A stretch of DNA of 64,000 nt. It comes from Dromiciops gliroides (lineage: Eukaryota > Chordata > Mammalia > Microbiotheria > Microbiotheriidae). Every line of letters begins with the position of its first letter. Within the stretch, counting starts at the first letter, position 1. Shown piece by piece: positions 1 to 10,844 of this stretch. The DNA is taken from NCBI RefSeq assembly GCF_019393635.1, contig NC_057861.1, positions 456,901,330-456,965,329 on the forward strand. Reading direction: 5' to 3'. The notes beneath the pieces are model-generated. The model was given only the letters and a program-made list of their open reading frames with translations, ran no database searches and had not been told where the DNA came from. Both the position numbers and the translations under genes were made by a program.

Positions 1-75
1 TTCCTGTTCTTCTATGTAGTAGGGAAATACCCACTTTATTTGTTTCTTAAGTTCAGAAGAAAAAAAATGTAAGTA
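1..75 (+). repeat. Unnamed repeat tail (partial)
   Basis: The window opens in a T-rich then A-rich tail that resembles 8,855-8,945: both read like TTCTACTATGTA..GGAAAT.CCCA.TTTATT and then run into A tracts. Two similar tails 8.8 kb apart suggest the 3' end of an interspersed element whose body lies left of the window. I cannot name the family. Confidence 0.3.
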
Positions 76-565
76 GGGTGAAATTTAATAAATTCTTTCA
101 CTTGGGTTCAAAAAAATCAAATTCAAAGGAAATAACATGGGAGAGGTATGGCTAGATGGCAATTTGTCAAAAGTTTCTGGGGGGAATACAAGCTCAATGA
201 GTCAAAAGTTCAATATAGAACCCCAGAAAAGCTAATGTTAGTCCAGGCTGTTAATCTCAGCACCTCCCACTCTTCTAAACTCATACCTCCCAGAAACCCT
301 GATACCTGGGCAAAGAGGAAAGGGGAAAGGGGAAAGGGCCAAGAAAAAGTGGGAGATAGAAAGGATTCTCCTGCACTAAGGAGATTTTTCTGTTGACAAG
401 GTAACAGAGGTACAGATTCATTTTTTTTTACTTTGGCTAAATGGTACTCACATATTACTTTAAAAACTGTATGAAAGCTACCTGTCATCAAAGAATAACT
501 AAATGAATAATGAAACACTTTAATATAGACTATAAAATGCCAGTTAAAAGTCTCAAAGCATATCC
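76..565. other. No recognisable feature
   Basis: AT-rich intron DNA. The short overlapping open frames have no family resemblance, and I see no splice-flanked exon. Confidence 0.5.
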
Positions 566-569
566 TCTC

Positions 570-735
570 ATATTATTTCTTTAAACATTTATTAAGCACC
601 TTCCATTTGCAAAGTATTATATTGGGTAGGCACTGAGGATAACAATGATAGTTTCCCATTCAGATTTGCAAAGCATAGTATATACTTAATTCCATTTGAT
701 CTTGACAATAAGCCTGTGACATGGGATACAAATAT
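570..735 (-). repeat. L2 3' end and MIR fragments, antisense
   Basis: The text TTATTAAGCACCTTCC..GGGTAGGCACTGAGGATA is the reverse of the L2 3' end. It is followed by ATTTGATCTTGACAATAAGCC, typical of the antisense MIR body. Both are strongly diverged. Confidence 0.4.
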
Positions 736-1034
736 AAAATCTGCTTTCATAAAAACAGGAAAATAGGCATTTTTAATTGCCAATTTAGTCAACCCAAGAA
801 GAAAAAAAACTAAAATTAAGGAAACAAGAAATGCTGAATAATAAAGTATTCCTCCATTTTTCCATATTCCTCTGTTTGTCTATACATCACAAAGATTTTC
901 CACATGATGAACATTAACCAAAATTGTATAATTTTTAGCATAAATACACTAATGAAAACTTATGAGAAACAATCTATCCTTCAACAAGTTCAAAATGGGA
1001 ATGAAAGTTTATTAATTTGCATAAAACATAAAAA

Positions 1035-1235
1035 GACAGCATGGTATAGTGGAAAGAACATTGGATCTAAGATCAAAAAACAAATCTGAATTCCAACTCT
1101 CCTACTTATTATCATTACTTCCCAAGTGACCTAAGCCAAATTATTTCTCAAGTCTCAGTTTCCTCATCTGTAAAATGAGGGACTTGGACAGTAGGATTTC
1201 TAAACCCTCTTCCAGATCTAAATCTTATAATACTT
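1035..1235 (+). repeat. MIR-class CORE-SINE
   Basis: A tRNA-like head (GCATGGTATAGTGGAAAG) is followed by the MIR core CTCAGTTTCCTCATCTGTAA and the tail GGACTTGGACAGTAGGATTTC..TCCAGATCTAA. It is an ancient, diverged mammalian SINE. Confidence 0.6.
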
Positions 1236-1493
1236 GCCTTTTCTCTCCCAGAACATTGCCTACAGAGGGGGAAGCCATCTCATTGATGGCCATATCCCTC
1301 TCCTCAGACCACTCATGAAAGCTAAAATAGTCAAGAAATAAATAAAAAATTTATCAACCATCAGGCAAATTAATACATCAAGGTCAAGCAAAACTGCAAT
1401 AACCCAAGAGCCTTTGACAGTAGAGTACAAGGACAATCCAAGGTCTAGAACTTAATGTCCAATGTTGGTTATGGAAATATGTTTTTGTTTTGT

Positions 1494-1942
<449 letters not shown>

Positions 1943-2118
1943 ATGGAAACAGTAAGAAGATAAAACACATATTACAGGTTTCAGGAAATCATCAGTATAT
2001 AATGTCAGAGTTAGAAGTATTCCTGACGTACAACAAATCTTACTACGTAGAGATTGCTTACAGTGTTTCCTCTAATAATCATAAAATTGTAAAGTTGTTG
2101 AGAGAACAGCTCATCTAG

Positions 2119-2755
2119 CCATGAAAATTACCAATCCAAATGTGATTTCATTTGCAGTAAATTTAGTTCCTTTTACTTTGATACTTAGTTGTGCTAGGTT
2201 TTTTGTCCCCAAATCTAGTATGAAACTGGCATGATCTCAATGATAAGTTTAATCTTTCTCCCCTTTTATTCTATTAATGCTTCAACTAAGGCTTGCTCAT
2301 TTAGAATCAACCTTTTTCTAAAGTTCCTTTCATTATACTAAAAATAGATATGAAATTCAAGAAAATGTTATATGTTTCTTCAGACAACTTGGGAAAGGTT
2401 TTATTGCAAAGCAAGCTTTCACAGAAATCTAGTTATTACCACCCTAAGAAACTTACTCAAGATATACGTTAGTAAAAGGAATTTTAGTCACATAACACTG
2501 AGCCAAAACTCCAATAATCAGACGTGCAAGCCAAAGGGTTAGTTGCTTAGCAAGAGCTAAGGTGCATTACTATAAAAATAATGACTAAAAATAAAACCCT
2601 CTTCTCAAAGACTGAACATTATAACCCAATGTTTTTTGTCTACCACTATTCAGAAAAAACATAAGAGCATTCAAAAGCTAAAAGGTGATATGGGAAGGAA
2701 ATGAACAAATTACTTATCATATAAAGGTAGTATGGAAACAATGATGGCCTATAAA
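2119..2755. other. No recognisable feature
   Basis: AT-rich, apparently single-copy intron sequence. No exon, repeat consensus or tandem structure could be recognised. Confidence 0.5.
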
Positions 2756-2759
2756 CTGT

Positions 2760-3535
2760 AGCTGTCCCTCTAGGTTCTATCTTGAGTTCTGTTCTGTTAT
2801 GTTCTCCTTTCTATACTAATTCACATGGAGATTTTATCAACTACCTTGGATTCATGTATCATCTCTATGTTTATGAGTCACAGATCTATTTACTCAGTCC
2901 TAATCTCTCTTTTGACTTCCAGTCTTGCATCTCCAAGTGCCTATTAAACATCTCAAACTGGATGTCCAATAGACATCTTAAACTCATTTCTAAAACTAAA
3001 CTCAACACACTTCTACAAAAACTCTCCCTTCCAAACTCTTCTAGTACTTCTAAGAACACCACCACCCTCCTAGTCATCCAGGCTCACAACCTAGGATTCT
3101 GGATTCTCTCTCATCCTCTTTAATCTGTTGCCAAATCTTACCTGTTCTACCTTTGTGATATCTCTCATACGTATTCCCTTTTCTCCTCTGACACTATCAC
3201 CACTGGATTCAAACCCTCATCACCTTACTCCTGGACTAGTGCAATAGTCTTCTGGTTGATCTCTCTGCCTCAAGTCTATCCCCAATCCAATCCATCCTCC
3301 ACTCAGCCACCAAAATGATCTTCCTAAAGCACGAGTCTGAGACTGTGTCACTTTATTTAATAAACTCCAGTGGCTCCCTAGTAACTCTAAAATAAAACAT
3401 AAAAAAATCTGTTTAGCTTTTAAAACCCTTTCCTACCTCTCCAGTTTCCTCATGCCCTACTCCTCTCCATATAATCTGAGATCCAGTGAAACTGACCTCT
3501 GTGATATTTTCCCCACCTCTTAGATTTAACAGTAG
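2760..3535 (+). repeat. L2-type LINE, reverse-transcriptase relic
   Basis: A conceptual translation with frameshifts gives L2/CR1-group reverse-transcriptase text: a broken YADDxQIYLS-like block near 2,870, then LNISNWMSNRHLKL, NLGFWILS and SLLVGLPASSL-like stretches, then the 3' part CAGTGGCTCCCT. Stops and frame changes show it is dead. The 113-codon open frame at 2,782 is part of this relic, not a gene. Confidence 0.7.
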
Positions 3536-4068
3536 TACTAATCAGTTTATAGACTACAAACGGTGATTTAAATGCTTAGATATTCTTTAGCAGCTTAAGC
3601 AAATAATAATGAAGTAAGACAGGTAATGGTAGGAGCAAATGCAAATGCTATATTGTCAGCTTGTCTACTCTATCATACTCCATCACTTACCTAGAATCCA
3701 TCTATCTGATTTCCAACTGTGGTTATGTATAGCTACCAATCAGCTTAAAGGTCAAATACCTAAAATAGTAACTTCTGAGCTGAAAGGGACCAATCAGAGC
3801 TAGGGAGAAGTTGGAAAGTCATGCTTAAAACAATATGGTGGAAATCTCTGATAGTAGAAAACAATTCAGAGGACTAGAGGTTAGAGGGGCATCATCTGAG
3901 ATGGCAAAGACATATTCCAATAGATGGCTTCCTCTGTTATGAATTTCTAATTTGTCTATGTAAAACTTGCTTTACTTTATTCCATACAAACAAATATATA
4001 AAAGATTTTATCTCATCAGACACTGCTACTATGACTCATTACAAACACCATAATAACAATTTATTCTT
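3536..4068. other. No recognisable feature
   Basis: Intron DNA between the L2 relic and the first WSINE1 copy. Nothing supportable was seen. Confidence 0.5.
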
Positions 4069-4080
4069 AAAAGAAATATC

Positions 4081-4234
4081 GGGGCAACTAGGTGGCACAG
4101 TGGATAAAGCACCAGCCCTGGATTCAGGAGGACCTGAGTTCAAATCTGACCTCAGGCACTTGACACTTACTAGCTGTGTGACCCTGGGAAAGTCACTTAA
4201 CCCCAATTGCCTCACCAAAAAGAAAAAAAATATC
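4081..4234 (+). repeat. WSINE1-type SINE, tail class A
   Basis: A tRNA-derived marsupial SINE with a polymerase-III-like A box (TGGCACAGTGGAT), B box (GAGTTCAAATC), the block ACTAGCTGTGTGACCCTGGG and an A-rich tail. The tail preceding poly-A is CCCCAATTGCCTCACC, called class A below. It is flanked by target-site duplications aaaagaaatatc at 4,069-4,080 and 4,235-4,246. The open frames covering it on both strands are translated SINE. Confidence 0.93.
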
Positions 4235-4249
4235 AAAAGAAATATCTAA

Positions 4250-4900
4250 ATTGTAAGAACTTCCATAGGTTATCAATTTATTTCAGTAAAGTAATAAATA
4301 AATGAGTATTAACATGTTATCTATTTTGAATAGCTACCTAGAGATCTGCTATTAATTTACTGGATCATACCTCATTGCTGGTCTGATTTACTTCCAAAAT
4401 CTTAAGTGCAGAATTTATTGTAATGTTGATTTCATTAATAAATGTATACTACATTTATATGCTATAAGATGGTGAAGAAATTTAGCACTGTACTTTAAGA
4501 TGATGTCACTAATAATCTTTGCCAGACACTTAATTTAAAATAGCTTAAGAAACAGTAGCATCTCTCTATATAATCTGATTAGATTGGTCTTCAGAGTGGA
4601 TATATGAGAACTGAACAGAAAAGGCTGAAAAAAGTTGGATCAAATTCATGACTATCTCTTTAAAAGGCTTAACAATTATAGGAAATTATAACTAAGTACT
4701 TTTTAACTTGATTGAAAAAGTCCAATATTGCAAGGATAAACCATTATTTCTAAAAAGAAAGATATATATTCTATCTATCCATTAAAGACAGCAACTAATT
4801 GCTTCTTAGCCTATGAAAGGCTAAGATCAAGTCTAGGAGTAACCACTAATATCTGTGACTCTATTAGTATTCTTAAATGAATCCACATAACATACATGAC
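4250..4900. other. Intron 3 sequence next to the exon
   Basis: AT-rich single-copy DNA directly downstream (minus strand) of the ARB2A exon. No repeat recognised. Confidence 0.5.
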
Positions 4901-4904
4901 TTAC

Positions 4905-5006
4905 TTTCATTAAAAGCATACTCAAATCCTTCAAGAGTATCAGGAAACTCAAGAGGTGGCTCATCTTTTTTCATCAGTTCATCCAAGTCTATTCTAGACA
5001 ATAAAT
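4905..5006 (-). CDS. ARB2A: ARB2A (FAM172A) coding exon 3, internal
   Basis: This 102-nt exon encodes [17 protein letters not shown], then [16 protein letters not shown], matching the N-terminal part of ARB2A/FAM172A as I know it. It begins in phase: G from the previous exon plus AT makes Asp. It ends with the first base of the next codon. The acceptor is a T/C tract ending CCCCCCAG (AG at 5,008-5,007) and the donor is the consensus GTAAGT (4,904-4,899). ARB2A proteins have an Arb2-like alpha/beta-hydrolase fold downstream of this segment and are reported to act with Argonaute in nuclear co-transcriptional or splicing regulation. That domain is not in this window. The exon is too short to appear as a long open frame. 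Its identity rests on protein similarity plus both splice sites and the matching phase with the exon at 26,685. Confidence 0.95.
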
Positions 5007-5274
5007 CTGGGGGGAAAAAAAAGTAGCATGATTATACACATCTCCATGTTAAACAATAAAGATGATATGTCATATAGTTGGCATTTAGAAGAAAAATGTG
5101 CAAAAGAAAAATACCTAATATTTACAAAATATCTCTTGCTTCTAATATATTTAGTTTTACATATGTTGACCATATTTATTAAACTATTATATCTCTAAAT
5201 TTACAATATAACATGTTACAAAAGAGCACTTATAGAAAAACTTGAAACTAGAAATGTTATGAAAACATGATGAA

Positions 5275-5535
5275 ACATACTCTCCACTTCCAGAGAAAGA
5301 ACTGATATTATTTGAATACAAACTGAAACGTTTTTTTTTTACTTTCATTTTTTTTTCTTTTGAGTCTTCTTATACAAAATTACCAATATGGAAATGTTTT
5401 TCATAACTGCACATGCATAACATATATCTAAATGCTTACCGTCTAAGAAAAGAAGAAGGGGAGGGGAGGGGAGGAGAGGGAAAGAGAGAGGAATAGAATT
5501 TGGAACTCAAAACTTTAAATAAAAATGTTTTTTTT
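5275..5535 (+). repeat. L1 3' UTR, 5'-truncated
   Basis: Matches the marsupial L1 3' end as I recall it: CCAGAGAAAGAACTGAT, a T-rich stretch, AATATGGAAATGTTTT, GCACATGCATAAC, a G-rich purine run, then AATTTGGAACTCAAAA and poly-A. Confidence 0.75.
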
Positions 5536-5816
5536 TTTTAACCTAAAAAACCTAATAGTGGTTTGCTCCAGACTGGTGGATTCTCAGTATATTAGATGAA
5601 ACATACCGCTGTGGAGGATTCAGATACCCCTGTGGTGAGTCAGAACAGAATGTGGCTTTGAACAAGATGCCCCAGTGCCTAGAAGGTTCTTCCTCCTCAC
5701 TGGCTTCTCTCAAAACCCTCAGCTTCCAACAAAATACAATTCAGAGGCCACACTTTTGTGATTTAAACACCAGTGAAGATTCAGTTGAAAAAGAGGTTAT
5801 TTTAAAATTTAGTAGC
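5536..5816. other. No recognisable feature
   Basis: Short unique stretch between an L1 tail and a SINE. A 63-codon open frame here runs into the SINE and has no support as a gene. Confidence 0.4.
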
Positions 5817-5970
5817 GGGGCAGCTAGGTGGCGCAGTGGATAGAGCACCAGCCCTGGATTCTGGAGGACCTGAGTTCAAATCCAGCCTCAGACACTTAAC
5901 ACTTACTAGCTTTGTGACCCTGGGCAAGTCACTTAACCCCAATTGCCTCACTAAAAAAATTTTTTTAAAA
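5817..5970 (+). repeat. WSINE1-type SINE, class A
   Basis: Full-length head and tail (CCCCAATTGCCTCACTAAAA) followed by alternating A and T tracts. It lies 25 bp from a second copy in the same orientation. Confidence 0.9.
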
Positions 5971-5995
5971 ATTAAAAACTTAGAAGATAGTAGCA

Positions 5996-6151
5996 GGGGG
6001 CAGCTAGGTGGCGCAGTGGATAAAGAACCGGCCCTGGATTCAGGAGTACCTGAGTTCAAATCCGGACTCAGACACTTGACACTTACTAGCTGTGTGACTC
6101 TGGGCAAGTCACTTAACCCCCACTGCCCCGCCAAAAAAAAAAAAAAAAAAG
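5996..6151 (+). repeat. WSINE1-type SINE, class B
   Basis: The tail is CCCCCACTGCCCCGCC followed by about 18 A, the GC-richer form called class B below. Target-site duplication gatagtagca at 5,986-5,995 and 6,152-6,161. Confidence 0.93.
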
Positions 6152-6194
6152 GATAGTAGCAAATAAACATCTTCAAGGAGCAAATATTTAAAAG

Positions 6195-6375
6195 TAAGAA
6201 GCAACAGGGTATAAAGTGTGGGACTTGGAACAGGAAGACCTGAGTTCAAACCCTGCCTCCAACACTTGGTAGCCCAGTAACTCTAGGAAAGTCACCTAAC
6301 CTCTCTGTACCTCAGTTTCAAGGAGGCTGGACTTGATAACCTCTCAAGTCCTTTCTAATTCTAAATTTAGGATCC
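6195..6375 (+). repeat. MIR-class SINE
   Basis: Shows GGAAGACCTGAGTTCAAACC, AGTCACCTAACCTCTCTGT, CCTCAGTTTC and GGCTGGACTTGATAACCTC in MIR-family order. Confidence 0.6.
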
Positions 6376-6394
6376 TATGGTTCTACCTTGAGTC

Positions 6395-6540
6395 CTTTCC
6401 TGATACTCTCTGTTAATGAGTTCTCCTTCTCTCTTTCTTTCCATAACCTGCATACATATTGTATTGGACCAATATAGACTGAGAACCTAAATAGTGCTTA
6501 GTACACAGTAGGTGTTTAATAAATATTGGTTGAGCTGAAC
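6395..6540 (+). repeat. L2 3' end
   Basis: Ends with TAGTACACAGTAGGTGTTTA then ATAAATATTGGTTGA, the L2 terminal block. Confidence 0.55.
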
Positions 6541-6734
6541 TGATGAGAAGATTTGGAATCAGGAAGTGACATGCATTGCCAGAAGGTATGTCCTTATCAA
6601 TAAAACCACAAAATCCACTGAATACTGAAGCTTTTAAATTTCTTGGTTCATTTGTAAAATATTATAATAGCCTAGATTTCTTTTTCTAAATTTCCAATAA
6701 GACATAAACTCCTTAAAGTGAGGATCTTAATTCC

Positions 6735-7000
6735 AAAGAACCCATGATAAGAAATGCTATCCACCTTCAGAGAGAGAACTGGCGAAGTCTGAGTACGTTT
6801 CGAAGCATACTTTTTTCACTTTCTTTATTTTTCTTAGGTTATATGTGTTTTCTTTTACAACACGGTTAATGTGGAAATGTTTTGCATGATTGCACATGTA
6901 TAATCAATTATTGCTTACCTTCTCAAGGGGTGAAGGACAGGTGGGAAGGATGAAGAGAATTTGGAACCCAAAATTTTAAAAAATGAATGTTTTAAAAAAA
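6735..7000 (+). repeat. L1 3' UTR, 5'-truncated
   Basis: CATGATAAGAAATGCTATCC, CTTCAGAGAGAGAACTGG, CGAAGCATACTTTTTTCACT and GCACATGTATAA are in the order expected for the marsupial L1 3' end, finishing AATTTGGAACCCAAAA plus poly-A. It is less diverged than the copy at 5,275. Confidence 0.8.
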
Positions 7001-7007
7001 TTGAATT

Positions 7008-7160
7008 GGGGCAGCTAGGTGGCACAGTGGATAGAGCACCAGCCCTGGAGTCAGGAGTATCTGAGTTCAAATCCATCCTCAGACATTTGACACTTACTAG
7101 CTGTGTGACCCTGGGCAAGTCATTTAACCCCAATTGCCTCACTAAAAATAAAAAAATTAA
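7008..7160 (+). repeat. WSINE1-type SINE, class A
   Basis: Inserted at the poly-A end of the L1 above. ATTGAATT-like duplications lie on both sides (about 7,000-7,007 and 7,167-7,174). Confidence 0.9.
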
Positions 7161-7199
7161 AAATAAATTGAATTGAATTGAAAATATTTAACAAAATAA

Positions 7200-7555
7200 A
7201 TAAAAATATATTTTTTAAAAGATAGAGTCTATTGCCAGCACCAGCACACTTGCACATGATAGGCACTTACTGGATTGAATTAAAACTTAAAAGGCACTGA
7301 TATCTATGGAAGCATACTCAGGTACCCTTGTTCTATTTTAAGACTACATATTACAAAGTATTAGGACAGTAATTTAGTATGAAGTTCTTGGTCTGATCTG
7401 AATTATAACATTCCTTCTTTCATGATTAATTCTAAAACAATGTCCTGCACTGAAACCTTTTTCACATCATTCTTATAAGAAGCCTAACAGTTTCTAAAGG
7501 AAGATTGCTCATCCATGAATATTAATGATGATGATAAACATGAATGTAGTCATTT
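7200..7555. other. No recognisable feature
   Basis: AT-rich intron DNA with nothing supportable. Confidence 0.45.
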
Positions 7556-7559
7556 TAAG

Positions 7560-7745
7560 GTTATCAAAGTACATATACACACATGTGTATGTGTAATATA
7601 CTGATCCTCATAACAACCCTGCAAGTTAAGTGCTATTATTATTTCCATTTAACAGCTGAGGAAACTGAGGCACACAGAGGTTACATAATTTGCCCAGGGT
7701 CACACACTATCTGAGTTATCATTTGAACTTGAACTTTTCTTAGTC
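7560..7745 (-). repeat. MIR, antisense
   Basis: CATAACAACCCTGCAAGTTA, CCATTTAACAGCTGAGGAAA and TTGCCCAGGGTCACACACTA form the reverse of the MIR core. Confidence 0.6.
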
Positions 7746-7749
7746 TTCC

Positions 7750-8200
7750 TGACTAAGAAAAGGAAGAAATCTTTAACTGAATTAACAGAAGTATCTTGAG
7801 TTCACCTTTGACCAGGCTTAAAGAAGAATCCCTGGAAAGAATAATTTAAAAAGTGAATAGTTTTAGTGACATGAGGCTCAGGACATATTGAGGAATTGAG
7901 ACCATTAAAGTTTAGCTTGGCCAACACACACCCAAGAAGTAAGGGGAGATAAAATTCTAAAGCAGGAAAGTCAATTGGATGTGGCTACTGCCTTTCTCCA
8001 GCACCCAAATAAAAGATCATTTTATTCTAATTAGACGGTGTACAAGAGTGTAATTCTTTACAGAGGAATAACTAAGGACCCCCACCACCTATTTCCCCCA
8101 TGACATTTGGGAAAGTAATTTTCTAGGCTGTACGGAAAATCAAATGACTACTGTTCTTTGGAAATCCTTTACTTTCCCAATCAAAGGGGTTTTTCAGCTC
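7750..8200. other. No recognisable feature
   Basis: Unique-looking sequence. No splice-flanked frame. Confidence 0.45.
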
Positions 8201-8204
8201 CCCT

Positions 8205-8325
8205 TTTAAGAGCTATCTTCCCATTAGAATGCAAACTCCTTGAGGGAAGGAATTGTTTTTCTTTTTGCTTGTATGAGTACCCCCAGTGCTTATCAGTGCT
8301 TAATAAATGCTGGTTGACTTGTGGA
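8205..8325 (+). repeat. L2 3' end
   Basis: GCAAACTCCTTGAGGGAAGG, CCCCCAGTGCTTATCAGTG and CTTAATAAATGCTGGTTGA are the L2 terminal sequence. Confidence 0.6.
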
Positions 8326-8519
8326 ATTTTGTCTTTGGGAATACTATAAATTGTAACTCAAAAATGGCTGTGACAGACTTTGAAAGGCAGCATGCATAGA
8401 TGTCCCTTCAGATTTTCGCTCTAAGCAGAGATGTTTAAAATTAGAATAATCTAATTAATAAATATGACTCTGGCAAGCTGTGGACAAAACACAGAACACA
8501 GAATTTTTTTCTTCACTTT

Positions 8520-8640
8520 AAAAAAAAAGCACTTATTAAATGGCTACTATGTGCCAAGTACTGCTGTGGATACAAAGACCAAAGTGAAACAGTCCTCACC
8601 CTCAAATAGCTCATATTCTATTGAAAGAGACAGCATAGTC
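8520..8640 (-). repeat. L2 3' end, antisense
   Basis: CTACTATGTGCCAAGTACTG and CACCCTCAAATAGCTCATAT are the reverse of the L2 end. Confidence 0.55.
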
Positions 8641-8854
8641 CAAAAAGATATGAAATCATTATCCCCAAACTTATAGTACATTCCTCAAAGGATGGTTCTA
8701 AGATTCAAAACACAGAAGAGAACAAAAGAAAGGCCAGAAAGAATGACAGACAAGCAGGACAGGCAGCTTTGAAAGCTACAGGGTGAATTTATTACATAGC
8801 TTAAAAGCAAAAGTAAGCTGTACATAATAGAGATCCAAAGTAATACATGTAATC

Positions 8855-8945
8855 TTTTTTCTGTTCTACTATGTATGTGGAAATGCCCATTTTATTCAGT
8901 GTTCATTATGTTCAAAATAAAAAGCAATTAAAAAAAATTTGTTCT
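8855..8945 (+). repeat. Unnamed repeat tail
   Basis: Second copy of the tail seen at 1-75, ending in an A-rich run. The body upstream was not recognised. Confidence 0.3.
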
Positions 8946-9004
8946 TTCCTTGAAACAACCTTATAAAGGGCTAAGTAATCTGCTCCAGACCTGTAATAAT
9001 AATG

Positions 9005-9290
9005 ACAACAGCTGACCAATTTTAAAGTCTTTTCAAGTTCACAAAGTGTTTATTACATTATCTCTTCTCATCAACTAATTATCTTCAAAACAACAGTTGA
9101 AGTAAGTGCCATTATATATCTATTTTACAGAAGAGACATTGTGTCATTTGAGCCTCAGAAAATCTTGTGAGATAGACAAAGAAGGCATAATTGTTTAATC
9201 CCCATATTAGAGAAAATTAGGTAAATTGTTCGAGGTCAAATGATTTATTAGTAGCAAATACGGGATTAAAACCAGAAGTCTTCATCTGAG
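9005..9290 (-). repeat. MIR fragments, antisense
   Basis: Two degraded MIR-like blocks: one with ACAAAGTGTTTATTACATTA and one with AGAAAATTAGGTAAATTG, ending near a CATCTGAGACATC remnant. Confidence 0.4.
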
Positions 9291-9309
9291 ACATCACCAA
9301 ACACCAAAA

Positions 9310-9361
9310 AATGGAAACTCAGGAAGGTGCCTATCAATTGGGGAATGGCTGAATATATTAT
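9310..9361 (+). repeat. L1 3' region, left part
   Basis: CCTATCAATTGGGGAATGGC is the diagnostic start of the marsupial L1 3' end. The copy is split and resumes at 10,073. Confidence 0.75.
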
Positions 9362-10072
9362 GTTACAGTACCTTTGGTTCCAAAGGTTTGTCATGCCGGG
9401 GTGGGAGTGGGGATAAGCTCCCACTCTCTATAAAATACTCCAATGGCGTGTGTCTCAAATAGCCTCTGACAACCAAAGCCCAACTCCTGGCCTTCTCGTG
9501 GCAGAACTGTTTCCACTAACAGGAGAAGGGGCGAAGGTGAGTCACTGGTGCCTTAAAACCAGTCGCTTCAGACAGGTGGGGCTCATTAGCCTTGGCAGGC
9601 AACCCGCCTAGGGGAAGGAAACCCTGATTTTAAACCTCCCCTGCCTTGCGGCTATACCCATATATGGGAAAAGCTTTGGGAGTTAACCCCGAGGAAAAAT
9701 CAGGAGTCGGAGTCCCTTAGGCAATTGGATGTTGGACATCACATCCCTCTGGCAACTCCTGCAGCGGCACTGGTGCCTAACTGTATTGGCTCTGCCTCTC
9801 CTTTGGATCCACCAATGTCGCGGAGAGGGAAAACCTGCTGCATGGGCAACAGCTTGTTTTCCAATTGATCCGCCCAGGCCAGTGCCCTGGAGAGGACACT
9901 CCAGCTACTCCTCATGGGGTAGATACAACACGGGATGCGGCAGTTACCAGTTATAAGTCACTCAGGAGCTGCGGCTCTCGTATCGGACTGCACAGCCACA
10001 CTGTGGCCTGTGGCTCTTCAAGGAGCTGATCCATGGTCGTCTGCGACTGGTGGAGGCCTGCTACAGTCTATG
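9362..10072. mobile_element. Unclassified 0.7-kb element inserted in an L1 tail
   Basis: About 710 bp of GC-richer, CpG-containing sequence cleanly interrupts the L1 3' region. Flanks tgaatatatta and tgaatataatat look like an imperfect target-site duplication. Near its left end is CTCTATAAAATACTCC, and it ends without poly-A. The text (for example GACAGGTGGGGCTCATTAGC and GGAGTCGGAGTCCCTTAGG) resembles 5' regions of RTE/BovB-group retrotransposons as I recall them. A non-autonomous, RTE-mobilised element is therefore my best guess. The 75-codon open frame at 9,729 has no supporting features. Confidence 0.55.
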
Positions 10073-10290
10073 AATATAATATAATATTATTGTGCCATAA
10101 GAAATGACAAATGGGATAGTTTCAGAGAAACCTGGGAAGACTTGTATAAAATGATGCAGAATGAAGCAAGCAAAACAAGGAGAAAAATGTATTAAAGAAC
10201 AAAACTATAAAGATAACTCTGAATGACTTAAGGATCTATGTAATGCTCAGCTACAGTTCCAGATGATAATGATGCATGCTACCTACCTAG
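10073..10290 (+). repeat. L1 3' region, right part
   Basis: Resumes with ATTATTGTGCCATAAGAAAT, AAACCTGGGAAGACTTGTAT and AATGATGCAGAATGAAGCAA, in register with the left part at 9,310. Confidence 0.75.
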
Positions 10291-10575
10291 CTAAATATGC
10301 AGGATGAGACATGTTTTGGGGCAAGGCCTATGTGGGAATTAATTTAGCTTGACTATGTATATTTATTCAAAGGGATTTGTCTTTTCTTCTTTCAGTGAGC
10401 AGGAAGAATGAGAAGAGAAAGAAAATAAGTGCTTGTAAATGGAAAAAAAATTCCATTATTTCCCTGCTGCTGCCAATAATCATGGGGGCAATGCATTATT
10501 CATTATTTATCTTGTTTCACTTAATCTACCAACCATTATTTACTGAGTCCCAGTACATGCAAAAAATTGTGTGGG
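10291..10575. other. No recognisable feature
   Basis: Unique-looking intron DNA. An 82-codon frame across it has no family resemblance. Confidence 0.4.
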
Positions 10576-10579
10576 TCAA

Positions 10580-10820
10580 TAATGTGACAGGATTAAGTGG
10601 TGGATTTAGACTTAAAAAGATCTGAGTGCAAATCCCACTTCTGAATAGATATGTGACCATACACAAATCATTGTTAAAAAAAACCTCAGTATGTTCATAT
10701 GAAAAAAAAGAATAATATTACCTACCCTACCTCCCCCTCAAGTAGATACTATAAAGTTCAATTGAGATAATGTAGACAAAGCCTTTTGAAAACCCTAAAC
10801 CATTATATAGATGTCTGCTA
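10580..10820 (+). repeat. MIR-class SINE
   Basis: TCTGAGTGCAAATCCCACTT, a decayed core, TACCTACCCTACCTCC and the tail AGCCTTTTGAAAACCCTAAA..ATAGATGTCTGCTATTATTA. Confidence 0.5.
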
Positions 10821-10844
10821 TTATTAGGCACAGTATGGAATTCA

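Noticed and set aside
5802..6176. 106- and 124-codon frames
   Set aside because: The recurring text (QLGG..RAPALDSG..EFKS) is translated WSINE1. The same frames recur at every SINE copy.
9729..9956. 75-codon frame in the unclassified element
   Set aside because: No motif, and it is much shorter than any transposon protein. Only the element itself is reported.
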